From Chrysomallon squamiferum (taxonomy: Eukaryota; Mollusca; Gastropoda; Neomphalida; Peltospiridae): a DNA stretch of 64,000 nt. The stretch is from the NCBI GenBank assembly GCA_012295275.1, contig CM022679.1, positions 8,343,169 through 8,407,168 of the forward strand, read 5' to 3'. Shown piece after piece: positions 1 through 11,200 of this stretch (its first letter is position 1; each line of letters starts with the position of its first letter). The notes below the pieces were generated by a model. The model was not told the origin of the DNA, ran no database searches, and saw nothing but the letters and a program-made list of their open reading frames with translations. The translations under genes were made by a program, and so were the position numbers.

Positions 1-266
1 GTGTTAATAAAAACCTTTTTTTTTTTTTTTTTTTTTTAATATTTATAAATGAATTAAATGAATAAAAAATTATTTTTTATTTTTAGCTTTATTTTAATTT
101 AATTTTATTATTATTATTATTTTTAATAAATTAACCATTATTTTTTTTTATTTTATTAAATTAACTTTATTTATTTTTTTTTAAATTATATTTCATACAT
201 GAATTATTTTATATTAATTTTTACACAGCTTACTATTTTAAATTTAAATTTCAATACATTTTGTTT

Positions 267-320
<54 letters not shown>

Positions 321-737
321 TCAAATCCATTAACTGTTGTTTGAAAATATATTTTTAATACATTAGTTTTATTTAACATTTAATATATTAGTTTTATTTT
401 TTCATATATTAATTATTATTTTTTATTTAAAATTATTTTCATATTTTTTTTTATATATTTATTTTTAAAAATATGTATACATATATTATTCTTTTTATTA
501 TTATTATTATTATTCACATTAATATTAATTGGGTTTTGTTTAAAGAATTATATATTACCTATTTTTTTATCTTCCATTTTCTATAATAACAATAATTTAG
601 ACTTCAAAGATTTTCAGACACGTTATATAAAATTGATAAATTAATGAAGAGATTTAAAACTACATCAACTAAAGGGTGTTAGGCAAACAAATCAATCACA
701 GATCTGTGTGTAAGATATAAAATGTGTTTATTTTCAG
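1..737. other. Intron or upstream part of the prosaposin-like gene
   Basis: No exon could be recognised before the acceptor at 735-737. The stretch is A/T-rich low-complexity DNA with an (ATT)n microsatellite at 271-320 and poly-T near the left edge. The first exon at 738 opens in phase 0 in the middle of a precursor and has no start codon, so this must be intronic and the 5' part of the gene lies outside the window. Confidence 0.7.
271..320. repeat. (ATT)n microsatellite
   Basis: About 16 uninterrupted ATT units are read directly in the intron upstream of the first saposin exon. Confidence 0.95.
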
Positions 738-878
738 GGAAATGATATGAAGTGTGAACTGTGTAAAGGTCTGGTACAGCTGATCGACTCCTTCTTGAAG
801 AAAAACAAATCTGAAGCAGCCATTAACTCCACTGTGTACAAAGTCTGCGACCTTCTGCCAGAAGGAATCAAAGAACTG
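738..878 (+). CDS. Saposin domain 1, first half (exon)
   Basis: Acceptor ttttcag, donor CTG|gtaaag. 141 nt, phase 0 to phase 0. It starts GNDMKCELCKGL and contains INSTVYKVC, so it carries the CxxC pair, the glycosylation sequon and the third cysteine. Length and phase equal those of the exon at 2520, pointing to duplication of a two-exon domain unit. Confidence 0.92.
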
Positions 879-3429
879 GTAAAGTTCAGGTTTCTACTCT
901 AGTGTAGTCAAGAAACTGCATTCACAATTTTATATTTGTGTTTTCCTTTAAAATGATATGAAGATGGGTTTTTACCTTCAAAAAAAAAAAAAAAAAAAAA
1001 ATTAGTTTAAGTTTTTTTTTGGTATATTAAGAAACTGAAGTACAAGTTATTATTTTTATTCATTTAATATCATGTGAAGATGGAGATTTCTATTTTTAAG
1101 AAAAAATGACTAATTAAGCAAATATTTATATAATATAATTAATTATTTGCTTGTTTATTTATGTATTTCTTTTTAAAATCGTGATATGAATGTGTTCTTT
1201 TTTCTTTCCAGACATTAAGTAATTAATATTTATTTCTTTATTTTATATAATATATATTCCTGATACCTGGACAAAACAGTTAAATGATAATGGTGAATTT
1301 TCATGTATTTCTCTGTAATTTTTTTTAAAATGAACTTATTATCTGCTGGTAATAAATGAGAGAAAATTTGGTGAATGACCATCTTCAAAAATTATTATTT
1401 TTAAATTTAAAATAAATTTCTTTTTGTTATTTTTCCAGTGTCGGACAATGGCTCCTGGTCTTGTTAAAGAATTGACAAATGGCCTTGACCCTGATAAAGT
1501 CTGTGTCAAAATCAAGATGTGTACCTCAGGTAACAAATAAAAAAAAGAAAATATTTTGAAAACTTTTCTATATTTTAACAAAAAAATAAATGATGTACAT
1601 TCAGTCTTGCAATAATAATAAAAATGAAATATAAAAATCTGTAGAGCTTACAGTTTATTTTTCTAATGGGCACTGGTTAAAATCCTTCTGGCAAAAGCTT
1701 GTTAAAAATTACCTTATAATACCTATTTCTATATATATATATTTATGTCTGTTACATTGTATAAATATTGTCATTTTATAAAATGGTTTATCTACATTTG
1801 ACTATTTTTGTTTTTACACAGGTGTTCAGTTTGAGGAGAAGAAAAATGAAGACAATGAAATTAAACATGATATGGCTGTTGCTGCAAAAAAAATAAAAAA
1901 GGTGATCAATAATTTTCTTTATTTTTTAAAATTATTATTATAAAACAACACATACACACACACACACACACATACATATATACACACACACACACACATA
2001 CATAAACCTTTGTAACTTTTCTTTTTTTTAATAATACTTTTCCATCACTAACATAAAACCATAAAACTTGAACATATAGGGAAAATCATTTTGAAATCAT
2101 TTTATTAAAAAAAATACTTTTATGCAAATTTATTAACAGACAGGAATTTATTGATAACCATTTTTTATTTTTTTTTTGCAAATTCATATTCAACATGCCA
2201 TATTTTAGAAAATGCTTGGTTTTTTGATTTTTATACCTTTTTTTCAGTTAGTGTATTTTAAATGAACTCATTTGTGTTTTTTGAAAATTAATAAAGGATT
2301 GGCATTTTTTTTTTGAAAATGTTTTAGTTAGAACTGTGTTGTGTTTTAGAATAATTTTCTAAAATCCTAGATAGGACTTGGGTTTTTCTTCTTGATTCAG
2401 TCAGTGTTTTAATTAGGACTGTTCTGTGTTTCAGAATAATTTTCTAAAATCCTAGATTTGTCTTGGGTTTTTATGCTCGATTCAGTCAGTGTTTTAATTA
2501 GGACTGTGCTGTGTTTCAGGGTAATGACTTCAAGTGTGATCTGTGTAAAACTGTGGTTCAGTTTGTGGATGCTTACCTGAAAAATAACAAATCTGCCGAA
2601 GCCATCAACACCACAGTGTACAAGATTTGTGAATCACTCCCCACTGGCTTCAAAGCAATGGTAATAATGTTTTAAAAAAATACAATAATCACATGCTATA
2701 TGTTATAGAATAAAAACAAATTTACTTTATAGATAGCATAACTGTTAAAAATATAGTTTAGATCAAAATCTTATCTAGTTTAAGGTTTCTGAAGGTATTA
2801 TATATTATATATTTTTTTTTTTTTTTTTTTATATTTTATAGTAGACTATATATATCTATGAATGTATTTGAAATGTTACATGAAGGAATGATAGGATGAT
2901 AAAATACATTTGGTAAACGTTTTATTTTATTTCAGTGTTTGAGCATGGCTCCAAACTTGGTCAAGGAACTTGAGAACGGTTTCGATCCACAAAAAGCTTG
3001 TGACAAAATCAAGATGTGCACTAACAGTACAGGTATCACGCTGTAGTATTACATTGTCTTGTACACGGGGGGGGGGGTGAGGGCATAACGTCAAAGGTCA
3101 CGTGGGAGGCACATGCCCGGGGGCAATTTCCGGAAAGCGAGAAGAAATGGGTAACATTAAAAACAGTACATTGTAATACTATATTGAAAAGGTACATTGT
3201 AATACAGAAAAAAACTGTAGTAAATTGTATTTTATTTTAACACAGATGTCTGCAATTACTCAGTGCATTCTTGGCGCTTTTTTTTTTTTTTTTCCCCAGG
3301 ATCTTTGGAAAACATTTTTAAAAGTGTAGATATCATGCCGATGGAAAGTTTGAAATGTGAACTTTGCCAGGCTGTGATGGGAACCATTGACGACGATCTC
3401 TATGGTGATGAGGTGACATTTATTTTATT

Positions 3430-3460
<31 letters not shown>

Positions 3461-4587
3461 TTATTATTATTATTATTATAAAATTATTTATTTTTTTTTT
3501 GTTTGTCAATAAATTTTTCAATCATCATACAGTTTTTTTTTTTTTTTTTTTTTTAAAACTTCTATTACATACAACTTGTTTTAATCCGATCATCCTGCTA
3601 CCCAGTTAAATAATTATTCTCATAGTTACTGGTATGTAAGAACATATATATATATATATATTTTTTTTTTTTCAGTAAAACGAATATTTGAAAAATATTT
3701 ATTTGCAACGTGAAAGATATTGGCATTAAAAATTGCATTATATCAGCAAATTCTTTTTTTGCTTTTGTTATTTTTAATGATGAATAACTAGTATCGTTAA
3801 TACATGATTCAAAATTTATTTCTTCTGAAAGATTTGTAACTCTTCCTCTTTCGAGTGAATAAAAACGTAAAGGTAGATAACTCTGTTTTAGGACAAGTTA
3901 AAGAAAACTCTGGACGTAATCTGCCACAGGCTTCCACCACCAACTGACAAGAAGGTTTGACAGATTTATTTCCCTTGTGCACGAAGGGGCGTGCGTGTGT
4001 GTGTGTGTGTGTGTGTGATCACACTTGTTTCATACAGATGGGTTTTTTTTAATGATCCAGTTATTAACTGTATTGTTATTGATTCCTCATAATTATCAAT
4101 TTTAACTAATAAATAAGCATTTACGTCAATTAATTTTCTAAAGTTACTTTGTCTTTGAATTATAAAATATGTGTTTTATTATAAAATAAAGATGATGGTT
4201 CATATATTAGTATTTCACTGTAATGTTGATCTCATGAAGTAATAAAAATTGCTGTAAAATAAATAAATTTACATTTCTTAGGAGTGAAAATAGTTAATTT
4301 CTTCAAATGGTTAATTTTTAAAATAAAATGAACTCTTTTTAATCTAATGAAATAACAAAGATCAATATGGACTTTTAAAATATAATTAGCTAAACCAGAA
4401 CATACATATATTATGCAATATCTTATAATACAGTATTTTTTCTTCATATTTTTTTCAGTGCTATGGATTCATAGATCCGAACTTCCCAAAAATGTGGGAC
4501 AAGTTTTTCAAGTACATGATATCTCCAAAGAAAGTGTGTGAATTCCTGAAACAGTGTCCAAAACCTTCAAACTCAACAACCTTGTAA
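738..4587 (+). CDS. Prosaposin-like gene, C-terminal part with three saposin-B domains (8 exons, partial at 5' end)
   Basis: Eight exons (738-878, 1439-1529, 1822-1901, 2520-2660, 2936-3032, 3300-3412, 3892-3954, 4459-4587) join in phase to 855 nt, 284 residues plus TAA. All junctions are GT-AG. Seen: three saposin-B domains, each with six cysteines in the CxxC...C...C...C...C order (residues about 4-78, 109-184 and 205-278), linked by a lysine/glutamate-rich segment and a shorter spacer. NST and NTT glycosylation sequons lie at the same place in domains 1 and 2. Family knowledge: such precursors are secreted or sent to lysosomes and cut into small disulfide-bonded proteins that present sphingolipids to hydrolases. 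The signal peptide and N-terminal domains are outside the window. No C-terminal SapA domain follows the third domain; the protein ends in a short Pro/Ser/Thr tail, so this may be a saposin-like paralogue rather than the PSAP orthologue. Confidence 0.92.
1439..1529 (+). CDS. Saposin domain 1, second half (exon)
   Basis: Acceptor ttttccag, donor TCAG|gtaaca. 91 nt, phase 0 to phase 1. It reads CRTMAPGLVKEL ... VCVKIKMC and supplies cysteines 4-6 of domain 1. Confidence 0.92.
1822..1901 (+). CDS. Charged linker between saposin domains 1 and 2 (exon)
   Basis: Acceptor tttacacag, donor AAAG|gtgatc. 80 nt, phase 1 to phase 0. It encodes a Glu/Lys-rich segment (FEEKKNEDNEIKHD, then AAKKIKK) without cysteine, the kind of spacer that is cut during precursor processing. 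The donor GTGATC is weak, so the exact 3' edge is less certain than the frame. Confidence 0.8.
2321..2519 (+). repeat. 85-bp tandem repeat carrying three copies of the splice acceptor
   Basis: The block that begins gttttaRtta recurs at 2321, 2406 and 2491, exactly 85 bp apart. Each copy includes the acceptor motif gtgttt(t/c)ag, ending at 2349, 2434 and 2519. Only the last is followed by the in-phase exon. Using the copy at 2434 would put an in-frame TAG seven codons into the added sequence. Confidence 0.9.
2520..2660 (+). CDS. Saposin domain 2, first half (exon)
   Basis: Acceptor gtgtttcag (third copy of the 85-bp repeat), donor ATG|gtaata. 141 nt, phase 0 to 0. It reads GNDFKCDLCKTVVQF and INTTVYKIC, closely matching the exon at 738. 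Confidence 0.93.
2936..3032 (+). CDS. Saposin domain 2, second half (exon)
   Basis: Acceptor tatttcag, donor ACAG|gtatca. 97 nt, phase 0 to 1. It reads CLSMAPNLVKELENG, then ACDKIKMCTNST; cysteines 4-6 of domain 2 are followed by an NST sequon at the domain edge. Confidence 0.93.
3043..3205. repeat. GC-rich intronic block flanked by short inverted and direct repeats
   Basis: A 14-bp word gtacattgtaatac occurs at 3166-3179 and 3192-3205. A near-complementary word, gtattacattgt, lies at 3046-3057. Between them is an unusually GC-rich stretch with a run of eleven G. This looks like a small mobile element or a composite regulatory block; no family is recognised. Confidence 0.4.
3097..3106 (+). 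promoter_or_regulatory. E-box / CLEAR-like site in a saposin intron
   Basis: GTCACGTGGG is read here. CLEAR elements (consensus GTCACGTGAC) recruit MiT/TFE factors to lysosomal genes in animals, and this host gene is of a lysosomal type. The match is 8 of 10 and the site is intronic, so function is inference. Confidence 0.3.
3300..3412 (+). CDS. Linker and start of saposin domain 3 (exon)
   Basis: Acceptor ttttccccag after a poly-T tract, donor GAG|gtgaca. 113 nt, phase 1 to 0. It encodes SLENIFKSVDIMPMES, then LKCELCQAVMG with the CxxC of domain 3. Domain 3 has an extra intron that domains 1 and 2 lack. Confidence 0.88.
3892..3954 (+). CDS. Saposin domain 3, middle part (exon)
   Basis: Acceptor ctgttttag, donor AAG|gtttga (weak). 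63 nt, phase 0 to 0. It reads DKLKKTLDVICHRLPPP and supplies cysteine 3 of domain 3. Confidence 0.85.
4459..4587 (+). CDS. Saposin domain 3, last part and C-terminus (terminal exon)
   Basis: Acceptor tttttcag. The frame runs from CYGFIDPNFPKMW through VCEFLKQC to TAA at 4585-4587. Cysteines 4-6 complete domain 3; the tail PKPSNSTTL has no SapA-type cysteine motif. Confidence 0.9.
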   Translation, partial: CYGFIDPNFPKMWDKFFKYMISPKKVCEFLKQCPKPSNSTTL

Positions 4588-5280
4588 ACATACCAGAAAT
4601 AACTATCAGTCCAAATAATTATCAGTATCTACCCTTACATTTTGTACCAGAATTTACCACAAGTAAAAATAATTAAATGTACAACAGTAGAACTGGACAA
4701 AATAACCTATATAATGCAACTGTAAAATATTATATACAAAAAAAACCCCACCTATATGATATTGTGTACAAGAAATATAATGTTATGTAAAAAGACTATG
4801 ATGTTACATATGTAATGAAGATGTCAATAATAATAATAATATAAATAACTTTAAAACAGTGATTAAAAATTGAGTAATTAAATGAAGGTGTATTATTGTT
4901 TGATATACTCGTAATATGTGAAATTAACACTTACATTATGATAATTTTAAAACAGATTTTAAAAAACAATTAAATACAAATTTTTGTTTAATAGCTCATA
5001 ATCTGTACAAGTCCCATAAATTATATAACATTTTTGATTGATAATTAACTATATATTTAAATGAGAAAATAATTTTAAAAATATTTTAAATTGATTTTAA
5101 TTATTAATATACATGAAACTAACAAAAATATCAGTTGAAAATAATAAATTTTTATAAATATTTTATTTTGTTTTGAAATGTTAATTATATATTAACTACA
5201 CCTGTTTTATACAAAATGTTTCAAATATTTATTTTCTTAAATATTAATTGCAATAAAAAGATTTATATATTTCTAATTTT
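4588..5280 (+). other. 3' untranslated / downstream region of the prosaposin-like gene
   Basis: AT-rich sequence after the stop codon. AATAAA-type hexamers occur around 5144 and 5250, but the cleavage site cannot be fixed from sequence alone. Confidence 0.4.
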
Positions 5281-6294
5281 AGTTGAAGTTGCTTGCTCGT
5301 TTCTTTTATTTATTTATTTATTTTTATTCAACACTTGTTGTTTTGGATATGAACCATCGTTATTATTTTAGTGACAAAAAAAAAAAAAAAATTAACAAAA
5401 TTAAAAAATTAAAAAGGATGTTATTAAAAATGGTAATAAAGGAAATAAACAAATGGACCATTCTGCAAACAAATAGTTCTATTTTTATTATTATTATTTT
5501 ATATATTATTATTATTATTTCTTGCACCATTCTTTCAGTCTCCCGGTGTTTTCTGACAGACGCTGTTGGGTGCATTAAGTGGAGTCAAATGTTATAACTG
5601 GCTTTGATGTATTATAACAATGTAATAGCATAACCAGACAAATGACCTTGAACTTACTGCACGACACATTTTTTTTTACACTTTCATTTCAGTTTATTTT
5701 TAAAAAATAAAACAAATAACATATATATTTTTTAAATTATATTTTCATTTCGTATTCATTATAAATAAAAATAATTAAACATATTCTTTTTTTTTTTCTT
5801 TTTTTTAAATAATTGTTTGATTTTAATTAATAAAAATTTAAAAAAAAAAAAAAAAAAAAACCGCCATAAACCAATATGTCATCTTTCAGCCGTTTTAGTT
5901 ACCCTGGATAATGAATTTAAAATTACTTTATTAGAGTGTATGTAATGGTACCTTTTTAATAATGAAAATCCACTTTCGCCCCTACCCCTAACTTTAGAAC
6001 CGAAGCTACGCCCTTAATAATATCTGTATTCTTAAACAAACGAACCGAAACGGCGAATTCTTCAATCGAGGATATAACAATTTCAGGTAATGTAAATTTT
6101 TAATTTTGAGAAAACCCCTGAGTGGTGAATCCCAACGCTTTGCAAAAATCGATTCCGACGTGCTGTGATGATATATCATTTCACTAATTACCACAGATAC
6201 AGTTTAAATATTGGGTTCTTTCATTTTGGCGGCGGCTATGCTGATAGTGATAGGCAGTGATTGATTTTTGGTAAACGCGTGTATGTATATTTGT

Positions 6295-6370
<76 letters not shown>

Positions 6371-6531
6371 GTGGTTAAATTCAGGATTTAACCATTCAAC
6401 ATTCCGGTCTTCACTGATAGGCCTAATAGTAGTTTGACACACGCAAACTGAATATTTGCGCGCGCTTTCATGCAAAAACAAAAGAGAGACCCACAAACAA
6501 TGCAAAGTTAAAGATCGTACATTTTCCTCCA

Positions 6532-6563
<32 letters not shown>

Positions 6564-6650
6564 AATCTTAAAATTTATTAATTACAGTTTATAAATATTT
6601 AATAATTAAAAAAATGACTATACAAATCGGTAAGACATTAATTTTTTTAT
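5281..6650. other. Intergenic, no gene seen
   Basis: Short open frames here are made of TTTATT or AAAAAT repeats and have no codon character. A poly-A run lies at 5839-5860 and an (AG)n array at 6297-6368, with an (ATT)n run at about 6533-6560. Confidence 0.6.
6297..6368. repeat. (AG)n microsatellite
   Basis: About 36 uninterrupted AG units. Confidence 0.95.
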
Positions 6651-6654
6651 TTCG

Positions 6655-7150
6655 TATCCTGAAAGAATTCGATGTGCAAACCGTTGTCTGAACGTAAGCC
6701 ATTATCATCCGCCTGGCAGGTTATTTGTTTTCATTCTGTCACCCAGAAAAGAAAACAATTCGCTGCATAAATAAATAATCTAATTGCCCAAGCACAGACC
6801 AGTGGTCTTTAAGAAACGTCAAAAAGAGTAAACATCAACCTCAAAAGACAATAATTATTGTTCTACCCTTTCCCCAAATGATCCGGATAAAGAAACTTAA
6901 GGCTATTCGATTAGATCAAGTTAATTTGGCCTGACGGGGCTAGAGTGTTGGTAACTTTTGATTCCGAAGTCGTGCTTGCCCACAGATTAACGGGATTAGC
7001 CTCGGTAATTTGTTTATGTTGCTGATTGTTTTGAAACGCACAAGCCGATGACACCCGAGTTCCTCCAGGCTGCAGAACGGTGACACTCCGGCGCCCTTGG
7101 GCAGGGCTCGCTCAGAAAACATCTGTCACCTCAGACTGAATAATCGTGCC
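6655..7150. promoter_or_regulatory. Non-repetitive GC-richer block upstream of STOX; candidate enhancer or conserved element
   Basis: Roughly 500 bp of high-complexity sequence stands out from its AT-rich, repeat-laden surroundings and lies 0.7-1.2 kb upstream of the STOX start codon. It contains a bicoid-type homeodomain site (cgggattagc, about 6988-6997) and other ATTA cores. No frame shows convincing coding potential. Regulatory function is inference. Confidence 0.3.
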
Positions 7151-7639
7151 ACTGTTTGTGATCTAATTTACATACGGAACGTGCAGTTAGTAATGAATAG
7201 CATTCAAATAGTAACTGAAGTATACATTAAATTATGAAAAAATTAAACAAAACTTCATCCTCTCGCTTACAGAATTTACGAAATAAATCATCACTTGCAC
7301 TTGTGCACTAAAAATCTGTGTAATAAATACTTTCAACTTAGTTAAATTTTTTAACCAAAAAAAAAAAAAAAAAAAAAAATTAATGATATTAAATAAGATA
7401 AATAAATATAATATCAGAATAATAAGTTTATATTAATTTCAGATGCACATTATTTCCAAAACTATAAAAACTTAATTTTCATCCAGTAAAAAAAAAAATC
7501 ACACAAAAACATACACACACACATATATATAAATTTTCTTTTTCTTTTTGCAGACATCAGATTTTATGAGAGAAACAGCGTCGTTTTCTTTCTTATATTT
7601 CAGTCCTAAGGCTTGTTATTTTAACGCAACACATAAAAC

Positions 7640-7837
7640 GAACTCCCATTATATTTTATGAGATAGCCCCTCAGGTTGTGCACAGGGCTCTCAGGTTATC
7701 TCCCCTGGTAAATCTTGCCGGTAGTTCCCCGCGAGAGGGCGAGCTACTTCAAAGTTTCTTTATCGACAGGTGATACGCCTGCGTCTTGGTGCGTCCAGAT
7801 TTGAACAGAACGGCGGTTCGCACAAAACCATGAAAAC
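7640..7837 (+). promoter_or_regulatory. Putative promoter and 5' untranslated region of STOX
   Basis: This 200-bp stretch before the ATG is markedly richer in G/C and CpG than its surroundings (for example ccccgcgagagggcgag). The initiator cannot be chosen. The STOX frame is closed upstream by TGA at 7802-7804, so translation starts after that. Confidence 0.4.
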
Positions 7838-7841
7838 ATGA
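7830..7841 (+). promoter_or_regulatory. Minimal uORF (ATG AAA ACA TGA) overlapping the STOX start codon
   Basis: A three-codon reading frame begins at 7830 and its TGA (7839-7841) overlaps the main ATG (7838-7840) as ATGA. Both ATGs have A at -3. If transcribed, this could tune STOX translation through termination and reinitiation. Confidence 0.55.
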
Positions 7842-8213
7842 CTGCGAGGACTTACAGCGACAATCAGAGACTGCTGAAGAACCATTCTGTCACGTCAAAG
7901 TGTCTAGCAATTGTTCTGCAGGAAAATAGCAAAGCAGACAACGAAAATCTCGGATCGGCAAATACCGATGCACCAACGTCAGTTCAAAAAGCACACAATG
8001 GGAAGGATCTGTTTGATGATTTCAAACTGAGGAATAAAACTTGCTACTGGAACCCGTCGCTAATCGAAAGCATAAAGAACCTGGGATATCTCGGTTTTGT
8101 CGAGCCTTCGACTATTTTAGTTGGAGGAAGTGATATTCATCTGGAAAACCTGAGGTCTGCATGGGGAAGACGAGTTTTGAAGGCACCGGCCGGTTTCAGT
8201 GTCGTCCGAATAG
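7838..8213 (+). CDS. STOX1: STOX exon 1 (N-terminal domain)
   Basis: First ATG in a frame closed by TGA at 7802. It runs 125 codons plus one base to donor ATAG|gttaga, phase 1. Residues about 67-122 match the conserved N-terminal Storkhead segment preceding the winged helix (a Cys-aromatic-Trp-Asn motif, then LxxAWxRRxLxxPxGF). The first 60 residues are polar and not recognisable. Confidence 0.92.
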
Positions 8214-11200
8214 GTTAGAATCATTTTTTTTGGCATTTTGAATTTTATGTCATATTATTCTTGTTATTAGTTATCAATGTAGTGATCAGAAAATGTTGTT
8301 TTTTTTTTTTCTTTTTTTCTTTAGATATTTAAAATGATTATTTGTCTTTCTAAGGTAAAACAATAACACTTAACAGGTTAAGAAAATTAATTTGAAAATA
8401 ATATAATTATATAAAATAATAATGACTAAATTAACTACCAACCCAAGAACAGAAAGAAATAAAACATCAAAATAACTCAAAAATAAGGTGTCATCTGATT
8501 GTAAGAAAAATATATTTAAAATAAAAAAATAAAAAAATTTCACAGGTATAGATCTTTTTATATTAATACTTTTTAATTTTTTAATATTATTATTTAATGA
8601 TAATTTTTATTTCAAGAAATATATTCTCAACTTTCTTGTTTTCATTTTCTTTCATGATATTGTCCCAACTATTACTGTCACTTTTAAAAAAAATTAAATT
8701 TGTAACTGAAAAGTCTGACATCTCTATCTGAAACAACAAACTTAGAAACTAGCAGAAGAATGTAGTAAAGAAATTATACTTGTCAAGTGTTATTTTCATT
8801 CAACATTTAAATGAAAACTGATTATGCTCGTTGCAATATCTATCAGTGTTCATGATCTGAACTTTGTAGTTGAGTTTTGCATGTTCCTGTTGCGCCTGTA
8901 TCATTAAAAACATACAGCTTACAACTGTGGGTATACGTAAGCTTGTTTTAATTACGAGAATGTATGTGTCTTTCAATAACGATTTAAAGATACAGTTTTA
9001 AGAATGCCAATGCTTACATACAGGTTGAAGTGATACATCCTTTCGGAAACAACATGTTTATGGTTTATTCTCAAATCTGCCAGAACTAATTTTATTTTTA
9101 TTTTTGCCAAGATCCTCTGGCAGCCAAACATAATGTTTCAATTACCGTGACAAAATGCATTGTATGCCTCAGTGTTGACAGATAGATGTTATTTATGCAA
9201 TGTTTGTGCAGTTCTGTTCATTACACAGTGGTAAATAATAAAAGTGAAACGTCACAGGATGGGAAATGTACAAAACATAGTTTATTTATGTTGGATGTAC
9301 TTTTGTTACATCTGCATTACTTAGGCATTTTGTTTGGATTTTCATTTATGGTGGATGTGTTGTTGTTACACCTAACATTATTTAGACATTTTCTGTTTTT
9401 ATTTTGTTTGCCAACCACGGTATATATCATGTATGTTTGGCTGACACTGGGAGGATAAATGAACATTTATGATAAAAACAGCATGTGTTGAAGGAAAATG
9501 TCACCTTTCATGAACATTAATTGGAAAACAAAAAATCTTGCTTAGTTAATCAGAATTTTGAAATTGTAATAAGGGCATTAAGATAAATCATAATGCTTCT
9601 TGCCCTGTTGTTAAAACCAGAAGAGTTACAATCTTGGTGAGTGAGTTTGAAATAAAGACAGAGATTTGCAATTTCTTATTGGCAGACATGTGTTACTTAG
9701 TGCAGCTTGAATACACTCTCTTGGTTATTTCTGCTTTGTGTCCTACAACTGATTCATCACAAATGCATGGTACATGCTCTTCTATTGACCACAGCTCTTC
9801 ATATACAAAAGAAATAACCCTTCATGTGGCATTAACAAGTTTCCTCTCTCATTAACTGCTGGATTCATTAACTGCATGAGGACACGTAACAAGCACAGAT
9901 TAAAAAATATGTCAAGTGTATCGTTAAACAAAGCATTTCTTTCTTTTTCATCTTCAACTGCATTCACTGACAGAGTGATGCCAGGTGCAGCCATTCATTG
10001 CACAATCAGACAGTGCTAGGTAAATAATACAGGAGAAGGAGGAAAAAAACTGAGATCTAATTTAGAAATAAATTTGTTGTCACTGTCTTGCATGTAAATT
10101 GGTTAGTTTTCTGTTCGGATTCTTTTCCCGTTGCAGCCACTGACTGATATATCAAACTTCAAAGGTTAAACTTGTCAATGCATACAAATGTTCGCTTGCT
10201 GATAATTGGTAGCTACAGCTCTGGGATTCACAACAGCACATTTTCAATCTTAGGCGAAACCAGACAGTGATTACAGAACTGGCAGCAATGATTAATCTGT
10301 GTTTTGATTTATTTTTGAAACCCAGTTATTTCAAAGCATGCAGACTCATAGCTGGTTCCTTGTTACTTTTGATGAAATAAAATTTATATGTAACCTTTGT
10401 GAACAAAGACAAAAAAAAAATAAAGAAAAGGAATTCATTTTTGTTGAAAGAACATATTTTGCAGGGTGTTTAAAAGTGTGTGTATGAAATAACTGGATGT
10501 ATCATTTACATTTATCCACCCTGCATTTCAAACACAGACCTTTAGAAGAGTGAATTAAAGCCACTTAGCATTGTAATCACCTATTTTAGAATAAAACAAG
10601 CAGGTTCTGCCCTTGGCTATGCACAGTTAGCTTTGTCATCAGCTCATTGATGCAAAAGAGGCCTGAAGACAGTAGCAGCCTAACAGTGCTTGCATCAGCA
10701 TTTGACACTTGTAATTGCTGGTGTAGCTTCACTCTCTACAGTGTTGAATGTTAATTAGTCAAGTTTGGCTGTAATTAAATTCCTGGTATTTGTTCTCTTA
10801 ACTGTGCACACCCAGTTGTAGTGGCAACTTGGTTTCCATATTACACAATCTTCTTCACAGTAATTCAACACTGGCCATCTGCCACACTAAATATGCATGT
10901 TAAATATTAGTCTATACCCTGTATAATTAAACAGTCTCCTGTGAAAAATTCAAAATTATTTTCTTCTTTTTTGGGGGGGGGGGAAAGCAATAAAATAAAA
11001 ACAACACAAGCTGTATACTGGTTTTTGGGTTTTTTTTTTCTTAGTTTATTAATTTAAAATATTTAAAAAAAAACAATTTTTTATCTGCTCTGCTTGAACA
11101 ATTAATGAACACCTGAATTAGTTACATTCATAAATAATGATAATGTTATTGTGTATTTTGCTGGATTTACGTTTGTTTACGTATATACGTACTTAAAATC

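Noticed and set aside
9186-9994. Several 70-90-codon frames in STOX intron 1
   Set aside because: Composition and lack of splice-site pairs indicate chance open frames.
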